Source: Verrucomicrobiia bacterium (GTDB lineage Bacteria > Verrucomicrobiota > Verrucomicrobiae > Limisphaerales > JAKPVM01). Taken from it: a DNA stretch of 46,920 nucleotides. The notes beneath the pieces were generated by a model. The model was not told the DNA's origin, made no database searches, and saw only the letters and a list, made by a program, of their open reading frames with translations. A program made the position numbers and the translations under genes. Location: NCBI GenBank assembly GCA_026417275.1, contig JAOADO010000004.1:15140-62059 (forward strand), read 5' to 3'. Numbering within the stretch: the stretch's first letter is position 1; each line of letters begins with the position of its first letter. Below, piece by piece: positions 1 to 8,435 of the stretch.

Positions 1-486
1 TTTAACCTCTCGCCCATCTCCGTAGGAAATATCGTTATACTGTGGCGGATACGTTGGATAATATTCGGTGGCAATGCTTAAATCTGGTCGCACGAGGGCA
101 AGGTATTCTCCTTCTCCTCCCAGTTGGAAATTGGAATGCAACGGTTGCCCGGGGGTAGCACGGTTTTTACCCGATGCAAACACCAGGAGATAACCATTCC
201 CGATAATATTTGTAGATGGAAAACGCCATTTGGTTAATTGATTCGTATTATCCGTTAAATACCAACCATAAAGATTTATATTTGTGGAAGTAACATTATG
301 AATTTCTATCCAATCCGGGTACTCGCCGTCCTCGTCCATTATCGTCTTCGTGTTGCGAGCCATAAACTCGCTTATTATCAAATCCGCACCACTACTGGAT
401 AAAATAGACAAATTAAGACACGAAAATAACAAGAGAAAAATGCGAACCCCGAGAAGGCACTTTATTGTGAGAGTGTTATTTTTCAT
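1..486 (-). CDS. Secreted lamin-tail-domain (LTD) protein, N-terminal part only
   Basis: Reading the minus strand from the ATG at 486 gives 162 codons with no stop before the window edge, so the C-terminus lies outside. Residues 1-35 look like a Sec signal peptide: a basic start (MKNN), a hydrophobic stretch (VRIFLLLFSCLNLSIL) and a small-residue cleavage region (SSSGA). The next ~110 residues match the lamin-tail domain pattern: LIISEFMARN, then YPDWIEIHN, LYGWYLTDN and WRFP. In Verrucomicrobiota such domains usually open very large secreted proteins, often with CotH-like or other surface domains; whether that holds here cannot be seen. A GGAA sits about 7 bases before the start. The domain call is firm, the role in the cell is unknown. 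Confidence 0.8.
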   Translation of the reverse strand, partial: MKNNTLTIKCLLGVRIFLLLFSCLNLSILSSSGADLIISEFMARNTKTIMDEDGEYPDWIEIHNVTSTNINLYGWYLTDNTNQLTKWRFPSTNIIGNGYLLVFASGKNRATPGQPLHSNFQLGGEGEYLALVRPDLSIATEYYPTYPPQYNDISYGDGREVK

Positions 487-841
487 ATTTATTTCCAGAA
501 AATATATATAAAGCCCTCAACAAAAACAACCAAATTCACTTTTTGAGTCTGATGTGCCAATAATATGGGAAAACCCAATTGAATTCAAATCGGGATGAAC
601 AGCAAATTGTAAGTATCAAACTCTGTATTTGTGTGTGGGAGAAAACCGCTTCGTTCGTATGGTTTTTCTCCATCCATTGATAGGCGATTGTTTTTCCATC
701 TTCCAGCAGGATTTCAGCAAAAGAATGGCCGATTTTTCGAGGGGAACGAGGGGAACCTCGTCCATTCATTATATCATTACATGTTCGGGTGTGCAGGGGC
801 GTTAGCCTCTCGTTTGAAACTGCATTGGCAAGACTATCAGA

Positions 842-951
842 CATTTTTTATCTTCGTATTTTTTGTGGTGATTATTTGTTTTATTCCGAGATTATCGAAG
901 TGAGATAGAGATAGAAAATCTGGATTTAACACTTTTGGAGAACGTCTCTGG
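842..951. repeat. Dispersed 110-bp repeat, copy 1
   Basis: This stretch aligns without gaps to 10644-10753. By my by-eye count about 85 of 110 bases match, and the two blocks CATTTTTTATCTTCGT and GGTGATTATTTGTTTTATT are identical. On the minus strand both copies keep a similar peptide-like reading (IKQIIT..NTKIKN), which resembles the low-complexity KDTKDTK-type stretches scattered between genes in many environmental bacteria. No open frame with a start accompanies it, so I treat it as a non-coding repeat or a decayed coding remnant. Confidence 0.6.
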
Positions 952-1424
952 TAAATGTCTGTTGCAGTACTGAGGTTCTGTCATGCATAACCTTGCCATC
1001 TCCCCAGATTGTTTGTGAATGACTTGCTTCTGCAACTCCCCAATCCTGCCTTTGCAGGAGCAGAACCATTCCTTGCAGAATAGCAATCACGCAAGAGCAT
1101 GAGTCATCACGTTAAAATCGTTTTTGTAAGAGCCTGGTTTTCCCCGAATTCATTCGTATAAATTCTAACCATCCTCAGCTTGTGTGTTACTTTTTTAACT
1201 GCCATTTCTATAAATAAAAAAATTCGCCCATTAAAAATAAACAGGTTGACGGTTTATGTTTCTCTCAATCTATCCCCCACCTCTTGGCGCGTTCTAATTT
1301 AAATCAGGCTAAATTGGTTATACTTATTGGGTTTGAAAAAATTCTATTAAATCAATTTTAAAAAACAACATGAAAAATTACGTATTTTATAATACCAAAA
1401 AATACGGATATTTTCTGAATTAGA
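952..1424. other. Intergenic stretch without a recognisable gene
   Basis: Together with 487-841 this is a gap of over 900 bases between the LTD gene and the response regulator. Short open frames on both strands show no familiar motifs. A small hairpin (TCCTGC, CTTT loop, GCAGGA) lies near 1046-1061. The 3' part (about 1200-1424) is strongly AT-rich. I see no tRNA fold, insertion-sequence ends or convincing promoter. Confidence 0.4.
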
Positions 1425-2081
1425 TTATACAGAAACAATTCGATGTTTGATTGCGTATCTGGTTAGACCTGCAATGGTGTGAATGTTCAGTTTGCTCATT
1501 ATTCGCTCTCGATGTGTGTCCACAGTCCTGGGGCTAATCCCAAGTTTTACCGCTATATCTTTTGCCGTTAACCCTTCGGCAATAAGTTTTAAAACTTCAA
1601 TCTCTCGCTCAGATAAATGAACAGCGCTATCTCCATCTTCACGGTCTGCTTTCACATAATTATTTAATAACATTTGCCCCACTTTATCGCTGAAAAAAGT
1701 ATGACCGTCAAAGACGCGCTCAATCCCGTTCAAAATTTCTTCTATTGGAGAATCTTTTAGAATATACCCGCAGGCACCGGCTTTGATTGCGCTCTGCACA
1801 AGATCATAATTGTCACAATCAGAAAATATTATGAATTTTACACTGCATCCTTTTTCTCTGGTTTTCTGAATCATTTCGTCCACTTTGGTATCCGATAAAT
1901 TTATATCCACTAAAGCAACATCTGGATTCTTTCTATCAATAATGTTGAGGCAATTTTCCCAATTGGAAGCCGTTCCTATGACGTTTATTTTCTTATTCCG
2001 TGAAAAAGATGATTTCAGACCTTCTAGAACCAGAGGATGCGCAATTGCCATAATAACATTTATTTTTCTCCTTGGACTCAT
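1425..2081 (-). CDS. NarL/FixJ-family response regulator with atypical receiver
   Basis: The 218-residue protein has a receiver domain (about 7-125) and a LuxR-type helix-turn-helix (about 156-199: LSEREIEVLKLIAEG, then KLGISPRTVDTHRERI). The usual phospho-acceptor is present as D59 (DVALVDINLS), the switch position as S87 and the conserved lysine as K109 (YILKD). The acidic pair that normally holds Mg2+ (ADDHPL in relatives) reads AIAHPL at 12-17, so both aspartates are replaced by I13 and A14. Phosphorylation may therefore be weak or absent; that is inference. No histidine kinase gene is nearby, so its partner and targets are unknown. The ATG start has no clear Shine-Dalgarno site. Confidence 0.9.
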   Translation of the reverse strand: MSPRRKINVIMAIAHPLVLEGLKSSFSRNKKINVIGTASNWENCLNIIDRKNPDVALVDINLSDTKVDEMIQKTREKGCSVKFIIFSDCDNYDLVQSAIKAGACGYILKDSPIEEILNGIERVFDGHTFFSDKVGQMLLNNYVKADREDGDSAVHLSEREIEVLKLIAEGLTAKDIAVKLGISPRTVDTHRERIMSKLNIHTIAGLTRYAIKHRIVSV

Positions 2082-2211
2082 AAAATAATAAATTGCCCCA
2101 CATAATTAAAAATCAATACAACTTAGTGTTTTAAAAAGATAATAACTAAATTAATATAAATTGCAAGTTTTTTTTATAACTTGCTTTTGAATTTTAGATT
2201 AAGATTTAACA

Positions 2212-2990
2212 TTGTCTTTAATGAATTTTGGTTTTATGGATTCTGAAGAACAAATTGAGCCAGTTGAGACAATACGACTACTACTGGGAATTTTTATTTG
2301 CTTAATTCTCCTGTGGGTGGGTATTTCTATACTATTCCCCGGGGAATCTAAAAAAACTGCCGCGGAAATTAATCCTATCATGTTTTTAATAAACACGTTC
2401 AGTTTTCAAACTATAACTCTGGGAGCCGTCGGGCTGTTTTTAAAACGACGCAATATAGATGCATCGAAAGTTTTTGGATTAAAAAACTCATCTTTTCTAC
2501 AGGTAATGTTTTTGGGGATAGTTGGCATAATTGTCTTTTTGCCTCTTGGACTCCAACTTCAGAAAATTATCATAATTATAATAAAAACATACATTGGCGA
2601 GACTGCGCCGGTTGAATCTCAGATGGTTGTTCAGGTGCTCCAGAGAGAAATCCCGCTGTCATATAAATTCTGATAGGTTTCAGCACCGTAATACTTGCTC
2701 CAATCGCTGAGGAAGTCCTTTTCAGGGGACTTTTATATAATGCGGTGAAAAACGCCGGTTACCCGCTTGTTGCCATCTACGGCGTTTCGCTTTTATTCGG
2801 CGTTATCCATAATAATCTTGTTGCCGCAGTTCCGCTTGCATTCTTTGGTGTAATTCTCACCATTGTGTATGAAATCACAGGAAATCTTTTAACCCCAATT
2901 ATTACGCATTCTCTTTTCAATTTATTGAATTATTGTATGTTAATGTTCGGTCTTAACTGGGAGATGGTTTTTCGAAATTTAAGATTGTAA
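2212..2990 (+). pseudogene. CPBP-family intramembrane metalloprotease, frameshifted
   Basis: Two frames join into one CPBP (CAAX protease/bacteriocin-processing, Abi-type) membrane protein. The first frame (TTG at 2212 or ATG at 2221) carries three hydrophobic segments and stops at TGA 2671-2673. The second frame is open from 2667 to 2990 and holds the diagnostic motifs: EEVLFRG at 2709-2729, then FGVIH, then HSLFNLLN. Restoring one base in the TATAAATTC run at about 2663-2670 would read S-Y-K-I-L-I-G-F straight into the motif region, so a one-base loss explains the break. Its stop directly abuts the thiL start. It is either a recent pseudogene or an assembly error; the family assignment is secure. 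Confidence 0.8.
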
Positions 2991-3923
2991 ATGAATGAAC
3001 TGGAATTAATAGAAAGCATTAAGCCATTGTTGCCGACGAACGAAAGTATAATCGTGGGCGCCGGTGATGATTGCGCGGTTTTGAATTCAGGTTTGACGGA
3101 TAAATGGTTGCTTTTTAAGACCGACGCTGTGGTGGAAGGTGTTCACTTCACTGGAGATGCCGCTCCGCAAAAGGTGGGACATAAGGCACTTGGGCGTTGT
3201 CTGAGCGATATTGCCGCTATGGGAGGCAAACCGACAGCGGCTCTCGTTACACTTGGTTTGCCAAAAACTTTTTCCACGGCATACATCCAATCCATTTATT
3301 CTGGAATGGCGCTTCTTGCAGGAAAATACAACGTTGCAATTGCTGGCGGAGAAACCACCACAAGCCCGGAAAGAATTATAATTTCAGTTTCACTCCTTGG
3401 CATGGTTGAAAAAAAACACTGCGTTCTTAGAAAAGGGGCAAAACCAGGAGACGCAATCTTTGTAACCGGAGAACTTGGAGGTTCTATTGAAGGTAAACAT
3501 TTAGAGTTTGAACCGAGAATTAACGAAGCCTCATGGCTTGTTCAGAATTTTAAACCAAACGCGATGATTGACATTAGTGATGGTCTTGCGACGGACCTTC
3601 GCCACATTACTGTTGAGCATGGTCTTGGCGCCGAACTGCTTGCTTCGGCAATTCCAATCAGCCGTGTAGCAAAAAAACGGTCTCTTCAGCGCTCTGCCGA
3701 AAAACCAGCCTTAACAGCCGCGCTTACCGACGGCGAAGATTTTGAACTGCTGTTTACCATTTCTTCAACTCTGGCAGTAAGCCTGGTTGATGCGTGGAAA
3801 AAACAGTTCCCAGATTTGCAACTTTCCTGCATTGGAAAAGTCTTGCCAGAAATGGGCTTTAAAATCAGGACTAAAAATGGAATCTTCGATATAACTGAAC
3901 ATGGATATATTCATTTCCAATAG
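2991..3923 (+). CDS. thiL: Thiamine-monophosphate kinase
   Basis: ThiL phosphorylates thiamine monophosphate to thiamine pyrophosphate, the last step of the cofactor's synthesis, in the cytoplasm. The 310-residue length fits the family. Visible signatures are VGAGDDCAVL at 22-31 (metal and nucleotide binding aspartates D26, D27), LLFKTDAVVEGVHF, the glycine-rich AIAGGETT region and the C-terminal-domain motif IDISDGLATDLRH. The ATG follows the stop of the upstream CPBP gene with no gap, and the 3' end overlaps tsaE by 23 bases, so it is very probably cotranscribed with tsaE and tsaB. No TPP riboswitch is evident upstream. Confidence 0.95.
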   Translation: MNELELIESIKPLLPTNESIIVGAGDDCAVLNSGLTDKWLLFKTDAVVEGVHFTGDAAPQKVGHKALGRCLSDIAAMGGKPTAALVTLGLPKTFSTAYIQSIYSGMALLAGKYNVAIAGGETTTSPERIIISVSLLGMVEKKHCVLRKGAKPGDAIFVTGELGGSIEGKHLEFEPRINEASWLVQNFKPNAMIDISDGLATDLRHITVEHGLGAELLASAIPISRVAKKRSLQRSAEKPALTAALTDGEDFELLFTISSTLAVSLVDAWKKQFPDLQLSCIGKVLPEMGFKIRTKNGIFDITEHGYIHFQ

Positions 3924-4356
3924 CGAATTAGAAACCTCTCAACTTGGATTCAACTGGGGACGCCGCGCTTTCCCCGGGCTTATTTTCGGGTTTATAGGCG
4001 AACTGGGGGCTGGAAAAACTCACCTCGTCAAGGGCATTGCAAAAGGTATTGGCATTGAACAGGTTATAACATCTCCAACATTCGCCATCGTCAACGAATA
4101 TGGTAATTCAAATGTTAAATTTGCACACATTGACCTTTACAGACTTAACAGTGTGGAAGACATCTCCAAAATCGGACTGGATGAATATCTGAACGGAAGA
4201 TACATTGTGGCAATCGAATGGGCGGAAAAATGGTTTGGTATTTTAAAAAAAGACGAGCCGCTACCGTTTTCCAAACCGTTAGTTTACAGACAGGTTACAA
4301 TCACTGCAATCAATGAATCCGCAAGAAAAATTGAGTATGAAGATTTTAACGCTTGA
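3901..4356 (+). CDS. tsaE: tRNA t6A37 biosynthesis ATPase TsaE
   Basis: TsaE is the ATPase that works with TsaB and TsaD to make the threonylcarbamoyl-adenosine modification at tRNA position 37. The P-loop is clear as GELGAGKTHL (G33-L42, lysine K39), followed by the family motif TSPTFAIVNEY and the H-I-D-L-Y-R segment. The length of 151 residues is typical. It starts inside the end of thiL and its own end overlaps tsaB by 20 bases, indicating tight translational coupling. TsaC and TsaD are not in this window. Confidence 0.95.
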   Translation: MDIFISNSELETSQLGFNWGRRAFPGLIFGFIGELGAGKTHLVKGIAKGIGIEQVITSPTFAIVNEYGNSNVKFAHIDLYRLNSVEDISKIGLDEYLNGRYIVAIEWAEKWFGILKKDEPLPFSKPLVYRQVTITAINESARKIEYEDFNA

Positions 4357-4990
4357 ATTTTCATCAGACCATCGAAGCGTCGCTATTGGATTTAATTCGC
4401 AAATCCTCGGTTACGAGGAAGATAATTCATTGCCCGGGGCAAGCGCGTTTGCGCTTATTGACTCTGTTCTGCATCAGGCTGGTTGTAACCGTGAAGAAGT
4501 CGAGTGCGTTAGCGTGGGGATTGGTCCTGGTTCTTACACTGGCATTCGAATTGCTATCTCTATAGCCCAGGGATGGCAAATCGCAAGAGGGGTAAAATTG
4601 CTTGGCATCAGCAGTGTGGAATGTGCGGCGGCAAAACTTGCGTTAAGTGGAGCGGCGGGTAAATACAGAATCCTTGTTGACGCCCAGCGCGGTGAGTTCT
4701 ACAGCGCAGATTTTGATATCTCAAATGGCAAACACATTCAGAAAAGCGAACTTAAAATCGTTTCTGCCGAAGAAGCAAAAAACACGGGAGACGAAAAAAT
4801 AATCATTGCTGGTGCAGACCTTGATAAAGACATGTTTCCTTCCCAGTTTCAATCAGTCCCGGATGCGAAAACGCTTTACTTTCTGAGTTGCGAGAGATTA
4901 GATTTTGTTGACGGTGAAAGGCTTGAACCAATTTATCTGCGCCCAATCTCATTTGTAAAAGCCCCGCCGCCAAGGATAATCAATGTGTAA
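4337..4990 (+). CDS. tsaB: tRNA t6A37 biosynthesis protein TsaB
   Basis: TsaB is the ASKHA-fold partner of TsaD in t6A synthesis. The protein opens with MKILTLEFS, the usual TsaB start, and contains VGIGPGSYTGIRIAISIAQG, the family's strongest signature, near residues 60-80. I chose the ATG at 4337 because it gives this canonical N-terminus; an in-frame ATG at 4313 would add eight unlike residues. The gene lies directly behind tsaE with a 20-base overlap, which reinforces both calls. About 217 residues, normal for the family. Confidence 0.93.
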   Translation: MKILTLEFSSDHRSVAIGFNSQILGYEEDNSLPGASAFALIDSVLHQAGCNREEVECVSVGIGPGSYTGIRIAISIAQGWQIARGVKLLGISSVECAAAKLALSGAAGKYRILVDAQRGEFYSADFDISNGKHIQKSELKIVSAEEAKNTGDEKIIIAGADLDKDMFPSQFQSVPDAKTLYFLSCERLDFVDGERLEPIYLRPISFVKAPPPRIINV

Positions 4991-5013
4991 AAATTGAGAA
5001 ACCTGCTTTCATT

Positions 5014-6156
5014 ATGGAAACTCTCTACAGATGTTGGGCAGAAGTTGACCTTGATGCTTTACGGCAAAACCTGTTGTGGATTAAGCACACAATTGGTAAA
5101 AAAGTTAAAATTGCCACTGTGGTCAAAGCCGATGCTTATGGACACGGTTTGCGGCAAATTGCCACCCTCATGATGCAGAGCGGCACAGACGTTTTTGGCG
5201 TTGCAAATCTTATTGAAGCTGAAACAATCCGCTCCCTTGCAAAAGGGTGGCAAATTCTTATGTTGGGTGCGTGCCTTCCAGAAGAAATAAAAAAGGCGGT
5301 AAAAGATGACATAATTGCAACAATCTCCACAGCCTCTGAAGCCGACCTTTTTGCAAGAGAAGCCCGTCGCCAGGGGAAAATCGCAAAAATTCATGTAAAG
5401 GTAGATACCGGCATGGGAAGGCTTGGCGTCCCCTGGCAAAACGCAGTAGAGTTGGTTAAACATATCCTGGATTTAAACACCATCGAATTAAACGGTATCT
5501 ACACACATTTTTCATCCGCAGAAGACGACCACGAATTCACACAACTCCAGAAACAGAGATTTAAAACCGTGATTGATAATCTTAAAAATCTAAAAATTCA
5601 TCTCCCCATCATCCACGCCAACAACAGCGCCGGCATCATTCACGAATCGGATTTTCATTTCAATATGGTAAGACCCGGTTTGCTCGTTTACGGAATTTTC
5701 CCATCCGGTAAAAGACAAATAGACCCCGCAGTAAAAAAATTCATAAAACCTGCTCTATCATTTAAATGCCGTGTTAGCTATGTTAAAGAAGTACCACCAC
5801 AAACCCCATTAAGTTATGGAAAAATTTACACCACAAAAAAGAAAATGAAAATTGCCACGCTTACTGCTGGCTATGGCGATGGTTATCTTCGCGCAGGAAG
5901 CAATGTGGCAAAAGTTCTAATCGGCGGCAAAAGATGCAATATAGTTGGCAGAATTACAATGGACCAAATGCTTGCGGATGTGAGCGACCTTCAAGAAGTA
6001 AAACCTGGAGATGAAGTTGTCATGATTGGCAGTCATGGGAATGAAACCATTGATGCCACAGAAGTTGCCGGCTGGCTCGGAACAATCCCGTGGGAAGTTT
6101 TTACGTGCATAACCTATCGCGTTCCGAGAATCTACAAAGGTGGACATGCGGCATGA
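5014..6156 (+). CDS. alr: Alanine racemase
   Basis: This PLP enzyme interconverts L- and D-alanine and supplies D-alanine for peptidoglycan. The 380 residues include the PLP-lysine motif VVKADAYGHG (K38), the motif KVDTGMGRLG, NNSAGI, and the second-subunit catalytic tyrosine region LSYGKIY, followed by GYGDGYLR. The C-terminal beta domain ends in ITYRVPRIY, typical for Alr. It sits 23 bases after tsaB on the same strand, so it may share that transcript. No Shine-Dalgarno site is visible before the ATG, but the N-terminus (CWAEVDLDALRQNL) is canonical, so the start is sound. Confidence 0.96.
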   Translation: METLYRCWAEVDLDALRQNLLWIKHTIGKKVKIATVVKADAYGHGLRQIATLMMQSGTDVFGVANLIEAETIRSLAKGWQILMLGACLPEEIKKAVKDDIIATISTASEADLFAREARRQGKIAKIHVKVDTGMGRLGVPWQNAVELVKHILDLNTIELNGIYTHFSSAEDDHEFTQLQKQRFKTVIDNLKNLKIHLPIIHANNSAGIIHESDFHFNMVRPGLLVYGIFPSGKRQIDPAVKKFIKPALSFKCRVSYVKEVPPQTPLSYGKIYTTKKKMKIATLTAGYGDGYLRAGSNVAKVLIGGKRCNIVGRITMDQMLADVSDLQEVKPGDEVVMIGSHGNETIDATEVAGWLGTIPWEVFTCITYRVPRIYKGGHAA

Positions 6157-6247
6157 GTTCCATTTTTTGAATTTCTGATGTTTATTTTTTATTGCTTTTA
6201 TAACAAAGACTTTGTTGAATTAGCCCTATTTAAAAATTCGTGTTATT

Positions 6248-6277
6248 TTGACAAAAATCTTGTCCAGGTGATATAAA
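6248..6277 (+). promoter_or_regulatory. Sigma-70-type promoter very close to the DUF1015 start
   Basis: A perfect -35 hexamer TTGACA (6248-6253) is followed after 18 bases by TATAAA (6272-6277). Transcription would be expected to begin around 6283-6286, only about 5-8 bases before the ATG at 6291. The mRNA would therefore be almost leaderless, in agreement with the lack of a ribosome binding site there. Confidence 0.55.
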
Positions 6278-6290
6278 TCTTTTTAAAAAT

Positions 6291-7505
6291 ATGGCAAATA
6301 TTAGACCATTTACCGCAATTTTGCCCAAACCCGAACTGGCATCCCGAATCTGCGAGTTGCCATACGATGTTGTTTCTACCGAAGAAGCCCGCAAAACAGC
6401 GCGTTTCAACCCGTATAGTTTCTTTAGAGTCAGCAAACCCGAAATCGAGTTCTCTACACTTGTAAATACTTACAGCCAGGAAGTTTATGAAAGAGGCAAA
6501 GCAAACTTTTTGAAAATGCTCGAAAACAAATGGCTGTTCAAGGATGAAAAGCCAAACTTCTACATCTATCGCCTCAAATGGAATACTCACATTCAGACGG
6601 GAATTGTTGCCCTCGCAGGTTGCCAGGATTACCTAAACAACGTCATCAAAAAACATGAACTTACCCAGCCCGAAAAAGAAGACGATAGAATGCGCCACAT
6701 CGAAATCATGAACGCGCAAACAGGTATTGTGTTCCTTGTTTACCGCGCAAACAACGAGATTGACGAATTCATAGAATCCGAAACGAACAAGCCGCCGTTT
6801 GTTGATTTTGTTGCTCTTGATGGTGTTCACCACACAAGTTGGATTGTAAACAGACCGGAGAAAATTCAGTTTCTCGAGACCCAATTCAGCAAGATTAATT
6901 CGATTTATATTGCGGACGGACATCATCGAGCCGCCGCCGCAGTTCGCATTTTCAGAAAACGAAACGGTGCTGGCGAGACCTCAGGCTTTTTATCCGCAAT
7001 CTTTGCAGACCACCAGGTCAAAATCCTCCCATACAACCGCGTTCTGCTGGATACCAACGGATTAACAAAAGAGAATCTCCTGAAGGAACTGAATAAAGTG
7101 TTTAACATTTCGCAGACGACCAGTCCTGTCCCGGATAAAAAAGGCGTCGTCTGTTTTTATTTTGATAAACGGTGGTTGCGGCTGGAGTTTAAACCAGAAA
7201 TCGCAAACTCCAGTGACCCTGTGGAACAACTGGATGTCTCTTTATTGCAGAGACTTGCTTTGCAACCGATATTTGGCATTGACGACCCGCGTACAAACAA
7301 GCGGATTGTTTACGTTGGCGGCATTCGCGGAACGCAAGAACTTGAAAAGATGGTGGATAGCGAAAACGGCGCCTGCGCGTTTTCAATGTATCCCACCAGC
7401 ATCCAGGATATAATGACAATCTCCGACGCAGGGAAAATAATGCCGCCCAAAAGCACATGGTTTGAACCAAAATTGCGAGACGCTATGTTCTGTCACATAA
7501 TTTAA
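6291..7505 (+). CDS. DUF1015-family protein
   Basis: The 404 residues match the DUF1015 family: an N-terminal RPFTAILP segment, then LPYDVVSTEEAR, NPYSFFRVSKPE and the conserved IADGHHRAAAA motif (D209, G210, H211, H212, R213). The D-G-H-H-R signature resembles the nucleotide-handling motif of ParB/sulfiredoxin-fold enzymes, including free-serine kinases, so a small-molecule kinase role is possible, but this is inference and the family's activity is not settled from sequence. The start at 6291 keeps the standard N-terminus. It is followed after 4 bases by the CDF transporter gene, so the two are cotranscribed. Confidence 0.85.
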   Translation: MANIRPFTAILPKPELASRICELPYDVVSTEEARKTARFNPYSFFRVSKPEIEFSTLVNTYSQEVYERGKANFLKMLENKWLFKDEKPNFYIYRLKWNTHIQTGIVALAGCQDYLNNVIKKHELTQPEKEDDRMRHIEIMNAQTGIVFLVYRANNEIDEFIESETNKPPFVDFVALDGVHHTSWIVNRPEKIQFLETQFSKINSIYIADGHHRAAAAVRIFRKRNGAGETSGFLSAIFADHQVKILPYNRVLLDTNGLTKENLLKELNKVFNISQTTSPVPDKKGVVCFYFDKRWLRLEFKPEIANSSDPVEQLDVSLLQRLALQPIFGIDDPRTNKRIVYVGGIRGTQELEKMVDSENGACAFSMYPTSIQDIMTISDAGKIMPPKSTWFEPKLRDAMFCHII

Positions 7506-7509
7506 CACT

Positions 7510-8412
7510 ATGAGCAAAGAAAGATTACAGAGGAGCCTGAGGGCAACTTTTTTTGGTATACTGGTAAACCTTGTCCTCGCGGGTGGGAAGATGACTGCCG
7601 GTGTATTAGGAAAATCACACGCGCTTATTGCCGATGGGGTTGAATCGCTGGCGGATATTTTCAGTTCGCTAATCGTTTGGCGCGGCATCGTTGTGGCTTC
7701 CACGCCGGCGGATGACGACCATCCATACGGACACGGAAAAGCCGAACCGATTGCGTCTGCAATCGTTGCCACAATGTTGCTCTTTGCCGCCGCGGGTATT
7801 GCTGTAAAATCTTTTCAAGAAATCATGAGTCCGCAGGAGACCCCGGCGGCTTATACGCTAATTGTCCTTATTGGCGTTGTTGCCATAAAAGAAAGTCTTT
7901 ATAGATTCGTTAAATCCGAAGGAGAAGCCACTCAGAATATCGCTGTAAAAACCGACGCCTGGCACCACCGTAGCGACGCAATTACATCCATTGCCGCATT
8001 CATTGGGATAAGCATTGCTCTTATCGGCGGCAAAGGTTATGAGCCCGCAGACGACATTGCCGCCCTCGTGGCTTCGGGTTTTATCGCATTCAACGGTTGG
8101 AGATTACTAAAACCCGCAATGAATGAATTGATGGACACAAGCCCGGACCCTGTCGTCGTCGCAGAAATTCGCTCCCTCGCAGAAAAAGTTGACGGCGTGG
8201 ATTGTATAGAAAAATGCTTCGTTCGCAAAATGGGCTATAATTTATTCGTGGATATGCATGTTCATGTGGACAGTAATATGACCGTTGAGCATGCGCATCA
8301 AATCGCGCACAATGTAAAAGACATCATCAAAGAAAAAATCCCGGTCGTCTCGGACGTATTGATTCACATAGAACCATCTCTTCACAAAAACAAAAATAAA
8401 TTGTCCGATTAG
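7510..8412 (+). CDS. Cation diffusion facilitator (CDF) family metal transporter
   Basis: CDF proteins export divalent metals such as Zn2+, Fe2+ or Mn2+ in exchange for protons across the inner membrane. The 300-residue protein has the expected hydrophobic helices, ADGVESLADI in helix 2, the DDHPYGHGKAEP loop, and the HHRSD motif in helix 5 (H152-D156), where histidine and aspartate form the transport site. The cytoplasmic C-terminal domain (DVHIHVD-like segment, FVDMHVHVDSN) is present. The first helix site reads D rather than H, a pattern reported for less zinc-specific members; the metal cannot be fixed from sequence. Start is 4 bases after the DUF1015 stop. Confidence 0.92.
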   Translation: MSKERLQRSLRATFFGILVNLVLAGGKMTAGVLGKSHALIADGVESLADIFSSLIVWRGIVVASTPADDDHPYGHGKAEPIASAIVATMLLFAAAGIAVKSFQEIMSPQETPAAYTLIVLIGVVAIKESLYRFVKSEGEATQNIAVKTDAWHHRSDAITSIAAFIGISIALIGGKGYEPADDIAALVASGFIAFNGWRLLKPAMNELMDTSPDPVVVAEIRSLAEKVDGVDCIEKCFVRKMGYNLFVDMHVHVDSNMTVEHAHQIAHNVKDIIKEKIPVVSDVLIHIEPSLHKNKNKLSD

Positions 8413-8435
8413 ATTTTATCCTGCAAAATTATGGC

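Noticed and set aside
536..903. Overlapping short open frames on both strands (536-844 minus, 631-903 plus)
   Set aside because: No motif, no ribosome site and low-complexity composition; one runs into the dispersed repeat.
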